A stretch of 64,000 nucleotides of DNA from CBDIDH01 sp965277595 (lineage in GTDB: Bacteria > Planctomycetota > Planctomycetia > Isosphaerales > Isosphaeraceae). Position numbers and translations under genes: made by a program. The notes beneath the pieces are model-generated. The model searched no databases, had not been told where the DNA came from, and saw only the letters and a list, made by a program, of their open reading frames with translations. The first letter of the stretch is position 1. Every line of letters starts with the position of its first letter. The stretch is taken from the NCBI GenBank assembly GCA_965277595.1, contig CBDIDH010000002.1, positions 4,030,001 through 4,094,000 on the forward strand. The letters run 5' to 3'. Positions 17,336-25,858 of this stretch are shown here, in pieces.

Positions 17336-18622
17336 TCAAGAGTAACGAAAGGTATCATCCCAGCGGCGATCGAGAACCTGAAGGGCCTGGTCAATCGGGG
17401 TCGCGTGCAGCATTCCGGCCGAGTCTCGGCGGGCAAGGCCAAGGCGAAGAAGTTTCGTGAGGGCGTCGGCCACCTCGAAGTTGATCGAGACGCCGGTCTT
17501 CTCGGTCAGAAAACGCTCGATATGCGCATCGAGCCGGGCGACGTTCCAGGGCTCGTTCTTGCCGATCGCCCGCCAGAGGAAAAAATAGGCGAGCATCGCT
17601 TCCTTGTAATCCTCGTCCTCGGCCGAGTCGATCAAGCGGGTCAAGACGCTCGCGTTGTTGGCCAGAGTCAGATAATAAAGCTTCTGAATCATCGTCATCA
17701 TGTGCTTCTGCTTGGCCCGCTGAAACCCGAAGAACGAGTTCAGGCCCGCCGTGATCGGCGCCACGATCAAACCCCCCAGCGCCATCGGCGAAAACGCGGC
17801 GGCGGCGATCACCTTGGCCGCGAGCGTCGGAATGCCCATCACGATCGGCGAGGCAATCTGCGCCTTGTCAATCCAGCGCATCCGCACCCGCGTCCCCTGC
17901 TCGGGCAGGTGCATTTCCATGTCGACGTGCGGAACGTCCTTGTACATCTTCAGGTAAACCACGTCGGGCCGGACCAGCGGGCCGAGCTTGAGGTCTTCCT
18001 TGAACTTGAGCGCGACAATCAGGCGCTGATAGGCGTCAAACGAGACCGTCCTCTTGCGAAACTTCGACTTCACCGTCCGGCAATCGCGCGTGATCCGCGT
18101 ATACCCGCGCACGTAAACGCGAAGGTGTTCAAACAAGGTGAAATCCGGCGTGTACGTCAAGCCCATCTCATTCGGCGCCGAGACCGCTTCTTCAATCACC
18201 TGAAGCGAGAGCGGCCGATAATTGGCGCGGACGAGCGCGGCCTCGAACGGGACGAGAAAGTCCTCGTCCGATCGTTCGGTCCGGCGGGCCGTGAAGCCGC
18301 GAAGGGGGACGTAATCGGAGTCGGGATCGAGCGGCGCGTACAACTCTTTCAGCTCGCGCAGCTTCTCGAAAAACTCGCTATGAAACATCGCCGCGAGCAA
18401 GTTGCCAAACTGAACCAGGCGCTCGCGATCGTCCTTCGAAAGCCCCGGCTCGTTCAGGAGCAAGCGGGTCAGGTCGCCCTGTCGAAACGGCAGGGCACGC
18501 TCGCGGTTATCGATTCCCGAGAGTCGGAAGTCGGTCGCCTCGACCCCGTCCTCGGCCTCCACCCGTTCCTCAAGCGCCGAGGGGGCCTCTTCCGGGTCGG
18601 ATCGCGGCGGAAACATGGTCAT
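17336..18622 (-). CDS. DUF3754 (TMEM143-like) membrane protein
   Basis: 428 residues. The N-terminal ~240 residues are soluble with DUF3754 features (YVRGYTRITRDCRTVKSKFR; VYLKMYKDVPHVDMEMHLP). A hydrophobic hairpin at ~255-300 (SPIVMGIPTLAAKVIAAAAF, then MALGGLIVAPITAGLNSFFG) follows, then a cytoplasmic helical segment (FQRAKQKHMMTMIQKLYYLTLANNASVL) and a winged-helix-like C-terminus. The family occurs in planctomycetes, cyanobacteria and eukaryotes (TMEM143); its function is unknown. It is 106 bp upstream of the sigma gene on the same strand. Whether they share a transcript is unclear. Confidence 0.78.
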   Translation of the reverse strand: MTMFPPRSDPEEAPSALEERVEAEDGVEATDFRLSGIDNRERALPFRQGDLTRLLLNEPGLSKDDRERLVQFGNLLAAMFHSEFFEKLRELKELYAPLDPDSDYVPLRGFTARRTERSDEDFLVPFEAALVRANYRPLSLQVIEEAVSAPNEMGLTYTPDFTLFEHLRVYVRGYTRITRDCRTVKSKFRKRTVSFDAYQRLIVALKFKEDLKLGPLVRPDVVYLKMYKDVPHVDMEMHLPEQGTRVRMRWIDKAQIASPIVMGIPTLAAKVIAAAAFSPMALGGLIVAPITAGLNSFFGFQRAKQKHMMTMIQKLYYLTLANNASVLTRLIDSAEDEDYKEAMLAYFFLWRAIGKNEPWNVARLDAHIERFLTEKTGVSINFEVADALTKLLRLGLARRDSAGMLHATPIDQALQVLDRRWDDTFRYS

Positions 18623-18781
18623 GATGTTGTGTCGCGCGGAACCGTCTTCCGGGCGTCGAAAGACAACCAGGATTCGCGACCAGTATAACGCGTTTCGCCG
18701 GATCGTGCCGGGTTCGCTCCCACGGGATCAAGACGCGACCTCCTCTCCCCGGTTCCGCCGAGCGATTCCGAGCCGATCCGA

Positions 18782-19369
18782 CTAGAGAGGTAATTTGACC
18801 TCGACCTGGCTCCAGGGTCGCCAGATCGCCTTGCGATGCTCCTCCGCGGCGGCCTTGTACTGGTCGGCAAGCTCGCGCGTCATCCTCAATTCCTCAGGAT
18901 CAATCGGAAGGTCGGGGGTGAGCAGAGCCCGTGACATCCCTGAACAATAATCGATCATATTAATATGATCATCAAATCGATCCCACATGATCCATATCTC
19001 TTTGCCGCCGACCCACGCACAGGCAAGCAGAGCGATGGCGATCATCTGCGTGCGAAGCCGAACGTGAAACCGAAAGGGTCTCTGAAGAAGGATCGACCAA
19101 CCAAAGGCGACCGACAGTAGGACGATAACAGCGGCCGTCGCCGCCAGACGTTTAAGCTCGATTGAAAGAAAGTAAACACCCAGCGGTTCCTTTCCTGAGC
19201 GAAGCCAGTCAACTAGCCGATCCCAGTGACGATCCAGGCGCGTACACGGTCCGGGCATCCAGCTCTCGCTGAACGCGAACTGGCACGATCCCACGATCGC
19301 GACATAGAGGGCGAGGCCCGTAAGCCAGGTCCATAGCCTCGGCCGGAGCAAGACGCGGAGGATTGGCAT
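18782..19369 (-). CDS. small membrane protein of planctomycete type
   Basis: 195 residues, unrecognised. Three membrane segments: ~13-33, ~75-93 and ~105-122. The third begins with the phrase RFHVRLRTQMIAIALLACAW, close to the RLRTLM(I/V)AIA motif that recurs in short planctomycete membrane proteins. The C-terminal ~60 residues are soluble and charged (RMTRELADQYKAAAEEHRKA). The function is unknown. It stands alone, divergent from the cupin gene. Confidence 0.6.
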   Translation of the reverse strand: MPILRVLLRPRLWTWLTGLALYVAIVGSCQFAFSESWMPGPCTRLDRHWDRLVDWLRSGKEPLGVYFLSIELKRLAATAAVIVLLSVAFGWSILLQRPFRFHVRLRTQMIAIALLACAWVGGKEIWIMWDRFDDHINMIDYCSGMSRALLTPDLPIDPEELRMTRELADQYKAAAEEHRKAIWRPWSQVEVKLPL

Positions 19370-19567
19370 GGCGGGGGCTCACGTCCAGATCCATCGAAAC
19401 AGTCTTCCCGCGAACGCCTTCCGACCCTCACTTTACCGCGAAGTCCCTCTTTCCGCGAGGCGACGATTGCGACCATCGCCTGGAGGGTCTTTCCACGCCT
19501 TCGCGGATCTTTTACGATGCCGGTCTCGACGCGTTCCAAAAAATCAACCAACCGGCAGGACGAAACC

Positions 19568-20056
19568 ATGTCCCTTCTTCGATTCCCCAAGGCCCGACTG
19601 GCCTCCGTGATCCCCTCGGCCCTGGCCTTGTTGCTTGGCCTTGGCTGGGCAGCGCGTGAGGTGGCCCTGGCGCGTGAGCCGGAGCCAAAACGAGTGACCT
19701 CGGGAACGATCACGCTCGACAAGGTGGTGATGAACAAGGCGATGTACGACGACAAGCCCGTCGGCGAGAACGGCGTTTACCTCACTGGCGACACGCCCGG
19801 GAGCACGAACTTCATCACCGGCCGGTTCGTCATCCCCCCCGGCAAGACCCCGCACCCGCCGCACACCCACCCCGAGGAAGAGGTCATGATCGTCGAAACA
19901 GGCACCGGCGAGATCTTCTGCGACGGCAAGACCACGAAGGTCGAGAACGGCTCGGTCATGTACACGACCCCCAACACGCCCCACGCGATCCTCAACACGG
20001 GCAAGTCCCCCTTGATCTTTTACTACGTCAAGTGGATCGGCAAGCCCGCCGCTTGA
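19568..20056 (+). CDS. secreted cupin-domain protein
   Basis: 162 residues from ATG 19568 (GGCAGGA upstream). A signal peptide (FPKARLASVIPSALALLLGL, then GWAAREVALA) precedes a single cupin barrel with the metal-binding motif HPPHTHPEEEVMIVETGTGE (about residues 97-116) and the second cupin motif NTPHAILNTG. Three His and one Glu would bind a metal. Such exported small cupins have no common assigned reaction; binding or dioxygenase functions are both possible. Confidence 0.82.
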   Translation: MSLLRFPKARLASVIPSALALLLGLGWAAREVALAREPEPKRVTSGTITLDKVVMNKAMYDDKPVGENGVYLTGDTPGSTNFITGRFVIPPGKTPHPPHTHPEEEVMIVETGTGEIFCDGKTTKVENGSVMYTTPNTPHAILNTGKSPLIFYYVKWIGKPAA

Positions 20057-20087
20057 TCGGTACAGGATCGTATTGATCTCAGATATT

Positions 20088-20126
20088 GACCGATGACCGA
20101 GTCTTCCTCCAAATCGGTCATCGGTC
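20088..20126. repeat. heptad inverted repeat, copy 8; likely terminator of cupin gene
   Basis: A perfect 13-bp stem, GACCGATGACCGA (20088-20100) and TCGGTCATCGGTC (20114-20126), with a 13-nt loop, followed by TTTC. It begins 31 bp after the cupin stop codon. Confidence 0.78.
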
Positions 20127-20179
20127 TTTCGTTCCAGGGGAACGAGCCCCGTCGACCGCGTCAGGAGGTCTCTCGAAGC

Positions 20180-20201
20180 GCCTCCGAGGATTGTCGGAGG
20201 C
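20180..20201 (+). terminator. GC-rich stem-loop upstream of the SHD1 gene
   Basis: GCCTCCGA (20180-20187) pairs perfectly with TCGGAGGC (20194-20201) across a 6-nt loop. There is no U-run after it. It lies about 100 bp before the SHD1 gene and could be a terminator remnant or a 5' UTR element. Confidence 0.35.
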
Positions 20202-20304
20202 ACCCTCTTGACCGCGTTGCATCGAGCGATTCTGCTAGAGGTCTCCTGTTTTGATGGGGATGTCTTCATCACATTTTTTTAAAAACGCCCGAGGGTCGAG
20301 GGTG

Positions 20305-22290
20305 ATGAATCAGCACGCGCGGCAATCCGGGACGGATCGGCGGACGGTGTCGCGGCCGGTCGTCCTCATGGCGGCTTTTCTGGTCCTGAGCGCCGCGAGT
20401 ATCGCCAGCGCGCAGGCGCCGGCGATGCGGTCGTGGACCTCGGGTGAATTCAAGATCGAGGCGAAATTCGTCTCCGTCGCGGGCAACGCGGTCACGCTCC
20501 AGCAGGCCGACGGCGAGACCCTTGAGATCGAACTCTCCGCGCTCAGTCCCGCCGACCAGAAATACGTCGCCACGCAAAAGGCCAACCCCTTCAAGAAAAA
20601 AGCCGCGAGCCCCTTCAAGCCCAAGGCGGCCATGCCCGCCGCCGCCGCGACGTCTACCAACGACGGCCCCGAGCCCGCCGAGGAGCCTGGCTCAGCCGGC
20701 CGCCTCGTCCGGCCCAGGTGGGACGGCGTCCAGCAGGTCATGACCACGCCCAGCACCTCCGGCTGGAAGGTCACCATCTCCACCGACGGCATTCCCCCCG
20801 CGCCCGAGAAACTCAGGTCGGTGCCTGTTCCTCAGAAAAGCGGCTTCTTCGACGGTCCCAAGGGGGTCGTCTTCAACGGGACCGGAACCAGGGCCGTCGT
20901 CGGTTACGCCGGTGCGAACCCCGGCATGAATCAAAAAGGGTCGAGCCGGGTCTCGCTCCTCGACCTCGCCAACGGCAAGCTCCAGGGCTCGGGCGGCCAG
21001 TTCGGCCTTTACGCGCCCCTGGCCCTCAGCGACGACGGCGCGCAGGTCCTGATGCGAACCGACACCTTCGGACCGGGGGGTCACGATCGGCTGGAATTCT
21101 GGACCCTCGGCAAGTCGGGCGTTGCCAAAGGGGAAATGTGGGTTCCCCACGAAGACGCCAAGGGGGCCAACGGCGGCGACCGCGATATCCGCTGGGGCGC
21201 CTATCTTGATGAGACTCGGTTCGCCACCGCGAGCGAGGCGGGCGTCCTCGTGATCTGGCGGACCAAGCCGCTCAAACCGCTGGCGACGTTCACGATTCAA
21301 GGGGGTTGCACCCCCGCGCTCAGCCCCGATCGCAAGCTCCTGGCCTTCGCGACGTCGAAGGAGATCGGCCTTCTCGACGTCAACACGCTCGACGTCGTCG
21401 CCGTCCGCGCCGCGCCGATGCCAAACATGGCCTGGACCTCCTTCGCGTTCAGCCCGACCGGCAAGCGCCTCGCCTGCAAGGTCTTCATCAACAAGGTCTA
21501 CGTCTACGAAGTTGCCACCGGCGACCTTTACCGCGAGGTTTCGCTGCAAGGGCTCAACGCCCAGACCGCGCCCGTGCTTCCCGACGACGACCTCCTGATC
21601 GTCGGCGAACACACCTTGATCGACCTGGAAAGTCAGGTCCGGCTCTGGCAATATCAGGGGAACGAGCGGGTCGTCACGGCGAATAACGGCGTGACCTGGT
21701 TTGAGCTTGCCGCCAGTCAAGACCGCGCCGGGGCCTTGATTCCGTCGAAGGTTCCCCCCCCTTCGGCTCAGGAAGCGCTCGCGAAAGCCGCGCGCGATCC
21801 GAACTTCTTCATCTTCAAGCCCGGCGCGACCGTCTCGGTCGATGCCTCGGGCATTCCCGATGCCTCGCAGCGCGAGAACGTGATTCGCTCGTTGACCGCC
21901 AACCTCGCGAAATCGGGTGTCAAGGTCGCGCCTGGCAGTCCGGTCGTCGTGCAGGCGTCGATGACTCAGGGGAAGGAACAGGAAGTCGCCTACCGACGGT
22001 TTGGAGGGGGTTTCCAGGTCGATCGCTTCAAGGTCCATCCCTGGACGAGCCAGCTCCGGATTGTCTACGAAGGCAAGAGCGCCTGGGAGTCTGGAGCCTC
22101 GTCCTTGCCGTTCATGGACATGACTCGACTTGAAAAGAACGAGTCGCTTCAAGACCACGTTCGCAAGTTTGATCAGCCCAATTACGCCTACTTCGGCAAG
22201 GCCGAACTCCCCAAGCTCGTCACCCGACCAAACGGCCAGGGCTCCGGCACCCTCGGAATTTCTCAGGTCACGCTCTCGGGCATTCGATGA
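20305..22290 (+). CDS. secreted SHD1-domain protein with WD40-like propeller
   Basis: 661 residues from ATG 20305 (GAGGGTG just upstream). A signal peptide is followed by an SLA1-homology-1-like (SHD1) domain at residues ~43-90 (WTSGEFKIEAKFVSVAGNAV; ALSPADQKYVATQK), a module very common in planctomycete exported proteins. After a Lys/Ala/Pro linker, residues ~150-480 form a WD40/YVTN-like propeller with repeated LLDLANGK, LAFATSKEIGLLDVNT and VYVYEVATGDLY blades. The final ~150 residues are a separate domain. No catalytic motif was seen; a binding or scaffold role in the envelope is likely. Confidence 0.75.
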   Translation: MNQHARQSGTDRRTVSRPVVLMAAFLVLSAASIASAQAPAMRSWTSGEFKIEAKFVSVAGNAVTLQQADGETLEIELSALSPADQKYVATQKANPFKKKAASPFKPKAAMPAAAATSTNDGPEPAEEPGSAGRLVRPRWDGVQQVMTTPSTSGWKVTISTDGIPPAPEKLRSVPVPQKSGFFDGPKGVVFNGTGTRAVVGYAGANPGMNQKGSSRVSLLDLANGKLQGSGGQFGLYAPLALSDDGAQVLMRTDTFGPGGHDRLEFWTLGKSGVAKGEMWVPHEDAKGANGGDRDIRWGAYLDETRFATASEAGVLVIWRTKPLKPLATFTIQGGCTPALSPDRKLLAFATSKEIGLLDVNTLDVVAVRAAPMPNMAWTSFAFSPTGKRLACKVFINKVYVYEVATGDLYREVSLQGLNAQTAPVLPDDDLLIVGEHTLIDLESQVRLWQYQGNERVVTANNGVTWFELAASQDRAGALIPSKVPPPSAQEALAKAARDPNFFIFKPGATVSVDASGIPDASQRENVIRSLTANLAKSGVKVAPGSPVVVQASMTQGKEQEVAYRRFGGGFQVDRFKVHPWTSQLRIVYEGKSAWESGASSLPFMDMTRLEKNESLQDHVRKFDQPNYAYFGKAELPKLVTRPNGQGSGTLGISQVTLSGIR

Positions 22291-22301
22291 AGAGAACAAG
22301 G

Positions 22302-22362
22302 CATGAATGACCGATGAACAAGGTTTCAATCCCTCGGTCATCGGTCCTCGGTCATCGGTCCT
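22302..22362. repeat. heptad inverted repeat, copy 9, between convergent genes
   Basis: Left arm AATGACCGATGAACAAGG (22306-22323) and right arm CTCGGTCATCGGTCCTCGGT (22333-22352), continuing CATCGGTCC, then TGCTTTTCC. It fills the gap between the SHD1 stop (22290) and the isomerase stop (22380). Confidence 0.72.
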
Positions 22363-22379
22363 GCTTTTCCCGACAAACC

Positions 22380-23243
22380 TCAACCTCCGCCGAGAACGCG
22401 GTCCATCCTTCGAACCACGTCCTTGAGGTTCTCGCGATCCCCCATCGGCACCTCGGCGGTGATCCAGCCCTTGTAACCGATGTCGAGAAGCGCCTGGCGA
22501 ACCTCCGGCCACTCGATCTCCCCTTCGCCGAGCGGGTAGCCGAACCGCTTCTCCTTCTTGTATTCCTTGATGTGAACCTTGAGAATCCTGGGGCCAAGCT
22601 CGCGAATCCATTCCTGGGGATAGCCGTACTCAACCACGTTGCCGACGTCAAAATAGGCGCCCACGAAGGGGCTCTGGAAGTCGTCAATATAGCGAGCGAA
22701 CTCGACCGGACTTAAAAGGAACTTGTTCCAGACCTCCTCGACGGCGATCTTGACGCCAAAACGCTCGGCGTCGGGAATCAGGGTCTTGATCGCGGCCTGA
22801 GAACGGGTCCAGGCGTCGCGATACGAGACCTTCGGCGTGACGATCGCCGGCACGACGAGGACGGTCGAGCCGCCATACGCCTTGCAATCGTCCATCTCGC
22901 GGCGGATCGCCGCCAGGCCACGCGCCACGACGGCCGGGTCGGGGTCGGAAAGCGCATCTTTCCAGTGTCGCGAGCCGCTGACGCCGTGAATCATCAGGCC
23001 GGTTTTGTCGCGTGCGCGTAAAACCTCGTCGCGGTCGAGTTCGTTCGGGCTGATCAGCTCGACCCCCTGAAAACCCGCCTCTTTCAAGGCTTCAAAATGC
23101 GGCAAGATCGGCCCCGCGCTGACGCCGCCGAGCATGTACGCTTTTTTCCAGGGGATCGCATCCCCCTCGGCACCCCTCGCGCGATCGGCCGCGGAAACGG
23201 CGAGCGCGGCGGCCGTGGATTTCAGGAAGGTTCTGCGATCCAT
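22380..23243 (-). CDS. Tat-exported sugar phosphate isomerase/epimerase-like TIM barrel
   Basis: 287 residues from ATG 23243, chosen because AAGGAG lies 8 bp upstream; a TTG at 23249 is the alternative. The N-terminus MDRRTFLKSTAAALAVSAA is a twin-arginine signal. The remainder is an AP-endonuclease-2-type TIM barrel with GFQGVELISP, IAVEEVWNKF, VGAYFDVGNVVEYG and LKVHIKEYKK, the usual metal-ligand-bearing strands. The substrate is unknown, as for most of the many planctomycete paralogs. It lies 27 bp downstream of gatB and is likely the last gene of that transcript. Confidence 0.85.
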   Translation of the reverse strand: MDRRTFLKSTAAALAVSAADRARGAEGDAIPWKKAYMLGGVSAGPILPHFEALKEAGFQGVELISPNELDRDEVLRARDKTGLMIHGVSGSRHWKDALSDPDPAVVARGLAAIRREMDDCKAYGGSTVLVVPAIVTPKVSYRDAWTRSQAAIKTLIPDAERFGVKIAVEEVWNKFLLSPVEFARYIDDFQSPFVGAYFDVGNVVEYGYPQEWIRELGPRILKVHIKEYKKEKRFGYPLGEGEIEWPEVRQALLDIGYKGWITAEVPMGDRENLKDVVRRMDRVLGGG

Positions 23244-23270
23244 CGTCAAGACTCCTTGAATCAGAGAAGA

Positions 23271-24746
23271 TTACTGGGCAAGCTCGGCGAGCTTGACGTC
23301 GAGAAGCTCGGAAACAAGCGCGGGATCGGCCTTGCCGCCGGTCTGCTTCATGACCTGACCGCGCAAAAACCCCTTGACCGCCTCGGGCTTCTTCTTGCCC
23401 CCCTTGAGGTCGTCAATCGCCTTGGGATTGGCCGCGAGCGCCGAATTCACCGCGTCGGCAATCGCGTCGCGGTCCGAGACCATGCCGAAACCACCGGCCT
23501 TGATGACCGCCTCGGCCGAATCGCCCGACTCGATCATCGTCGCGAGCACCTCACGCCCTTGATTCGTGTTTAACTCCTTGCGCTTGATCCGGTTGATCAG
23601 ATCGGCCAATGCGTCGGGCCTGACGGGAAACTCGGCGAGCGAGACCTTGCGTTCCTTCGCCGATCGCAAGATATCCTGTTGCACCCAGTTGCTCGCCAGC
23701 TTGAACTCACCGGTCGCTCGGGCAACCGCGTCATAGTAATCGGCCACCTCCTCCCCCTGTTCGACGAGGACATTGGCGTCATAAGGCGAGAGGCCGTATT
23801 CCGACTCGAACCGATCGCGACGCCGCGCCGGAAGGTCGCCGATCGACGCGCGGACGCGATCGAGCCAGGCATCGTCAACGACGACGGGAACGAGATCGGG
23901 CTCGGGAAAATAGCGATAATCGGCGGCCGTTTCCTTCTCGCGCTGAGGTTTGGTGACCTCGGCGGCGTCGTCCCAGCCTCGGGTCTGCTTGGGAGCGTCC
24001 TTGATGGTTTTGCCGTCGGCCTGAAACTTGGCGAACTGGCGTTCGGCCTCGTGTTTGATGGCCTTCTCGACGGATCGAAAGCTGTTCAGGTTCTTGATCT
24101 CCACGATCGGCGTGGCCAATGTCTGGCCATCCTTCTCGATATGAAGATTCACGTTGGCGTCGCAGCGGAGCGAACCTTCCTGCATCTCGCAATCGGAAAC
24201 GCCGAGGTAACGAAGCGTCAGCCGAAGTTCTTCGAGACAGGCGCGCGCATCCTCGGCCGACCGGATATCCGGCTCGCTGACGATCTCCAGCAAGGGAATC
24301 CCCGCGCGGTTCAAATCAACCTCGGAATTCCCCCCGGCGACGTGGACGAGCTTCCCCGTGTCCTCTTCCAGGTGAACGCGGGTCAGGCGACACCGCCCGC
24401 CCCCCGTGCCGTCCTTCCGCGCGGGGATCGCGATCGACCCGCCGGTGCTGAAGGGGAGGTCGTACTGGCTGATCTGATAGTTCTTGGGCAGGTCGGGATA
24501 GTAATAATTCTTGCGGTCCCACTTCGTGAACCGGGCGATTTCCGCGCCAAGGGCCACGGCCGTCTTGAGAGCCAGTTCAAAGGCCCGCCGGTTCATCACC
24601 GGCAAGGTGCCGGGCAGGCCGAGCGAGACCGGGTCGGTCTGCGTGTTCGGCGGCCGACCAAACTCGGTCCCGCACGACGAGAACATCTTGCTCTCGGTGA
24701 GGAGCTGAACGTGGACTTCCAGGCCGATGACAATCGTGTAGTCCAT
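23271..24746 (-). CDS. gatB: Asp-tRNA(Asn)/Glu-tRNA(Gln) amidotransferase subunit B
   Basis: 491 residues, full family length. Characteristic GatB sequence starts at the N-terminus (IGLEVHVQLLTESKMFSSC) with GLPGTLPVMNRRAFELALK and YYYPDLPKNYQISQYDLP. The C-terminal YqeY/GatB tail domain ends KPEAVKGFLRGQVMKQTGGK. GatB binds the mischarged tRNA and activates the carboxylate, using ammonia from GatA; GatC stabilises the complex. gatC and gatA lie upstream on the same strand but a capA-like gene intervenes. Its presence suggests Gln-tRNA and/or Asn-tRNA are made indirectly. Confidence 0.95.
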   Translation of the reverse strand: MDYTIVIGLEVHVQLLTESKMFSSCGTEFGRPPNTQTDPVSLGLPGTLPVMNRRAFELALKTAVALGAEIARFTKWDRKNYYYPDLPKNYQISQYDLPFSTGGSIAIPARKDGTGGGRCRLTRVHLEEDTGKLVHVAGGNSEVDLNRAGIPLLEIVSEPDIRSAEDARACLEELRLTLRYLGVSDCEMQEGSLRCDANVNLHIEKDGQTLATPIVEIKNLNSFRSVEKAIKHEAERQFAKFQADGKTIKDAPKQTRGWDDAAEVTKPQREKETAADYRYFPEPDLVPVVVDDAWLDRVRASIGDLPARRRDRFESEYGLSPYDANVLVEQGEEVADYYDAVARATGEFKLASNWVQQDILRSAKERKVSLAEFPVRPDALADLINRIKRKELNTNQGREVLATMIESGDSAEAVIKAGGFGMVSDRDAIADAVNSALAANPKAIDDLKGGKKKPEAVKGFLRGQVMKQTGGKADPALVSELLDVKLAELAQ

Positions 24747-24782
24747 TGCGGAAATCCTCTTGCCCCTCTGCGTTTGACTTCG

Positions 24783-25817
24783 TTACTGAGATCGTTTGAT
24801 TTCCAAATTCACGTCGGCCTTGCCTGCCGGACCGCTGACACCGGCGACTGGGTGCGGAATGCCCTCATCGTCGGTCCGGGTCACCAGGGTTTGCCAGTCG
24901 ACAAGTCCAAGCTTGTTGACGGTGAGTCTCACGGCCCAGCCGACCCGCTTCTCTTCCTTCAAGACGGGCGGGGTGCCGATCACGTCTCCCTTGTACTCAT
25001 CAATCAGGAAGTTGCCGAGTCCGTAAACGATCAGCTTCCCCTTGTACATCTCCGGCCCGGCGACCGCGTGCGGATGACAGTTGCCGATGACGACCCCCGC
25101 CCCCGCGTCAATCATCTTGTGTGCGAGCGCTCTCTGTCGATCGGTCGGCGGCGCGGGGTCTTCCTCGCCCCAGTGGTTGAACGCGATAACAACGTCCGCC
25201 GAGGCCCGCGCGGCCTTGATGTCGGCGACGACCTGCTCATCAACGCTCCAGGCGCATCCGGGGGTTGTCGGCCCGGCCTCAAAGGCGCGCGGCCAGAACT
25301 CGTTGTAGCCAAGAACCGCCACTCGCACGCCGTTCTTCTCGGCGATCCAGGGTTGATGCGCCTCGACCCGGTTCCGACCCGCGCCGAAGGGGCGGACGTT
25401 GGCTTTTTTGAGCCTGTCAATCGTCTCGGTCAGGGCGTCGGGTCCAAAGTCGCCCGAGTGATTATTCGCGAGCGAAACCGCGTCAAAATGGCGGGCGATG
25501 TACGTCACGGCGCGCGGGTCGGCCCGGAAAGTAAAGAACTTGTCGGCCCGACGCCCGCCGGTCGCGATCACGCAGCAGAGGTTTCCGATCGTGAAATCGG
25601 CGCCATCGAGGATCGCGGCGACCTGGCCGAGCGGGTCGGTCCCGCCAAGCATGATCCGGCCCGGTTCGCGATCAAGCATCAAATCGCCGACGAAGACAAG
25701 ACTGACCGACGCTTCCGCCGACGTCTCGCCCGCGACGGTCTGGGCGGATTGGGTCGAAAAAACCAAACCAAGAGCGGCGATCATGGCGGCCAGAAGGCGA
25801 ACAGAGGGTGATTTCAT
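24783..25817 (-). CDS. CapA/PgsA-family exported metallophosphatase-like protein
   Basis: 344 residues from ATG 25817; the longer frame to 25997 overlaps gatA and is rejected. A signal peptide (MKSPSVRLLAAMIAALGLVF) is followed by the CapA (PGA_cap) fold with the calcineurin-like motifs FVGDLMLDR, SLANNHSGDFG, FNHWGEE and IGNCHPHAV. CapA homologs take part in poly-gamma-glutamate capsule anchoring or export, but most bacterial paralogs are uncharacterised. It is placed between gatA (41 bp) and gatB (36 bp) and is presumably co-transcribed; no functional link with tRNA amidation is known. Confidence 0.88.
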   Translation of the reverse strand: MKSPSVRLLAAMIAALGLVFSTQSAQTVAGETSAEASVSLVFVGDLMLDREPGRIMLGGTDPLGQVAAILDGADFTIGNLCCVIATGGRRADKFFTFRADPRAVTYIARHFDAVSLANNHSGDFGPDALTETIDRLKKANVRPFGAGRNRVEAHQPWIAEKNGVRVAVLGYNEFWPRAFEAGPTTPGCAWSVDEQVVADIKAARASADVVIAFNHWGEEDPAPPTDRQRALAHKMIDAGAGVVIGNCHPHAVAGPEMYKGKLIVYGLGNFLIDEYKGDVIGTPPVLKEEKRVGWAVRLTVNKLGLVDWQTLVTRTDDEGIPHPVAGVSGPAGKADVNLEIKRSQ

Positions 25818-25858
25818 GAGTGCCTCAGGCGTTCGCGCCGAGCGAGCCATCGAGCGTG

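Noticed and set aside
17207..18688. 493-codon plus-strand frame opposite the DUF3754 gene
   Set aside because: Antisense shadow; the minus-strand product has clear family motifs.
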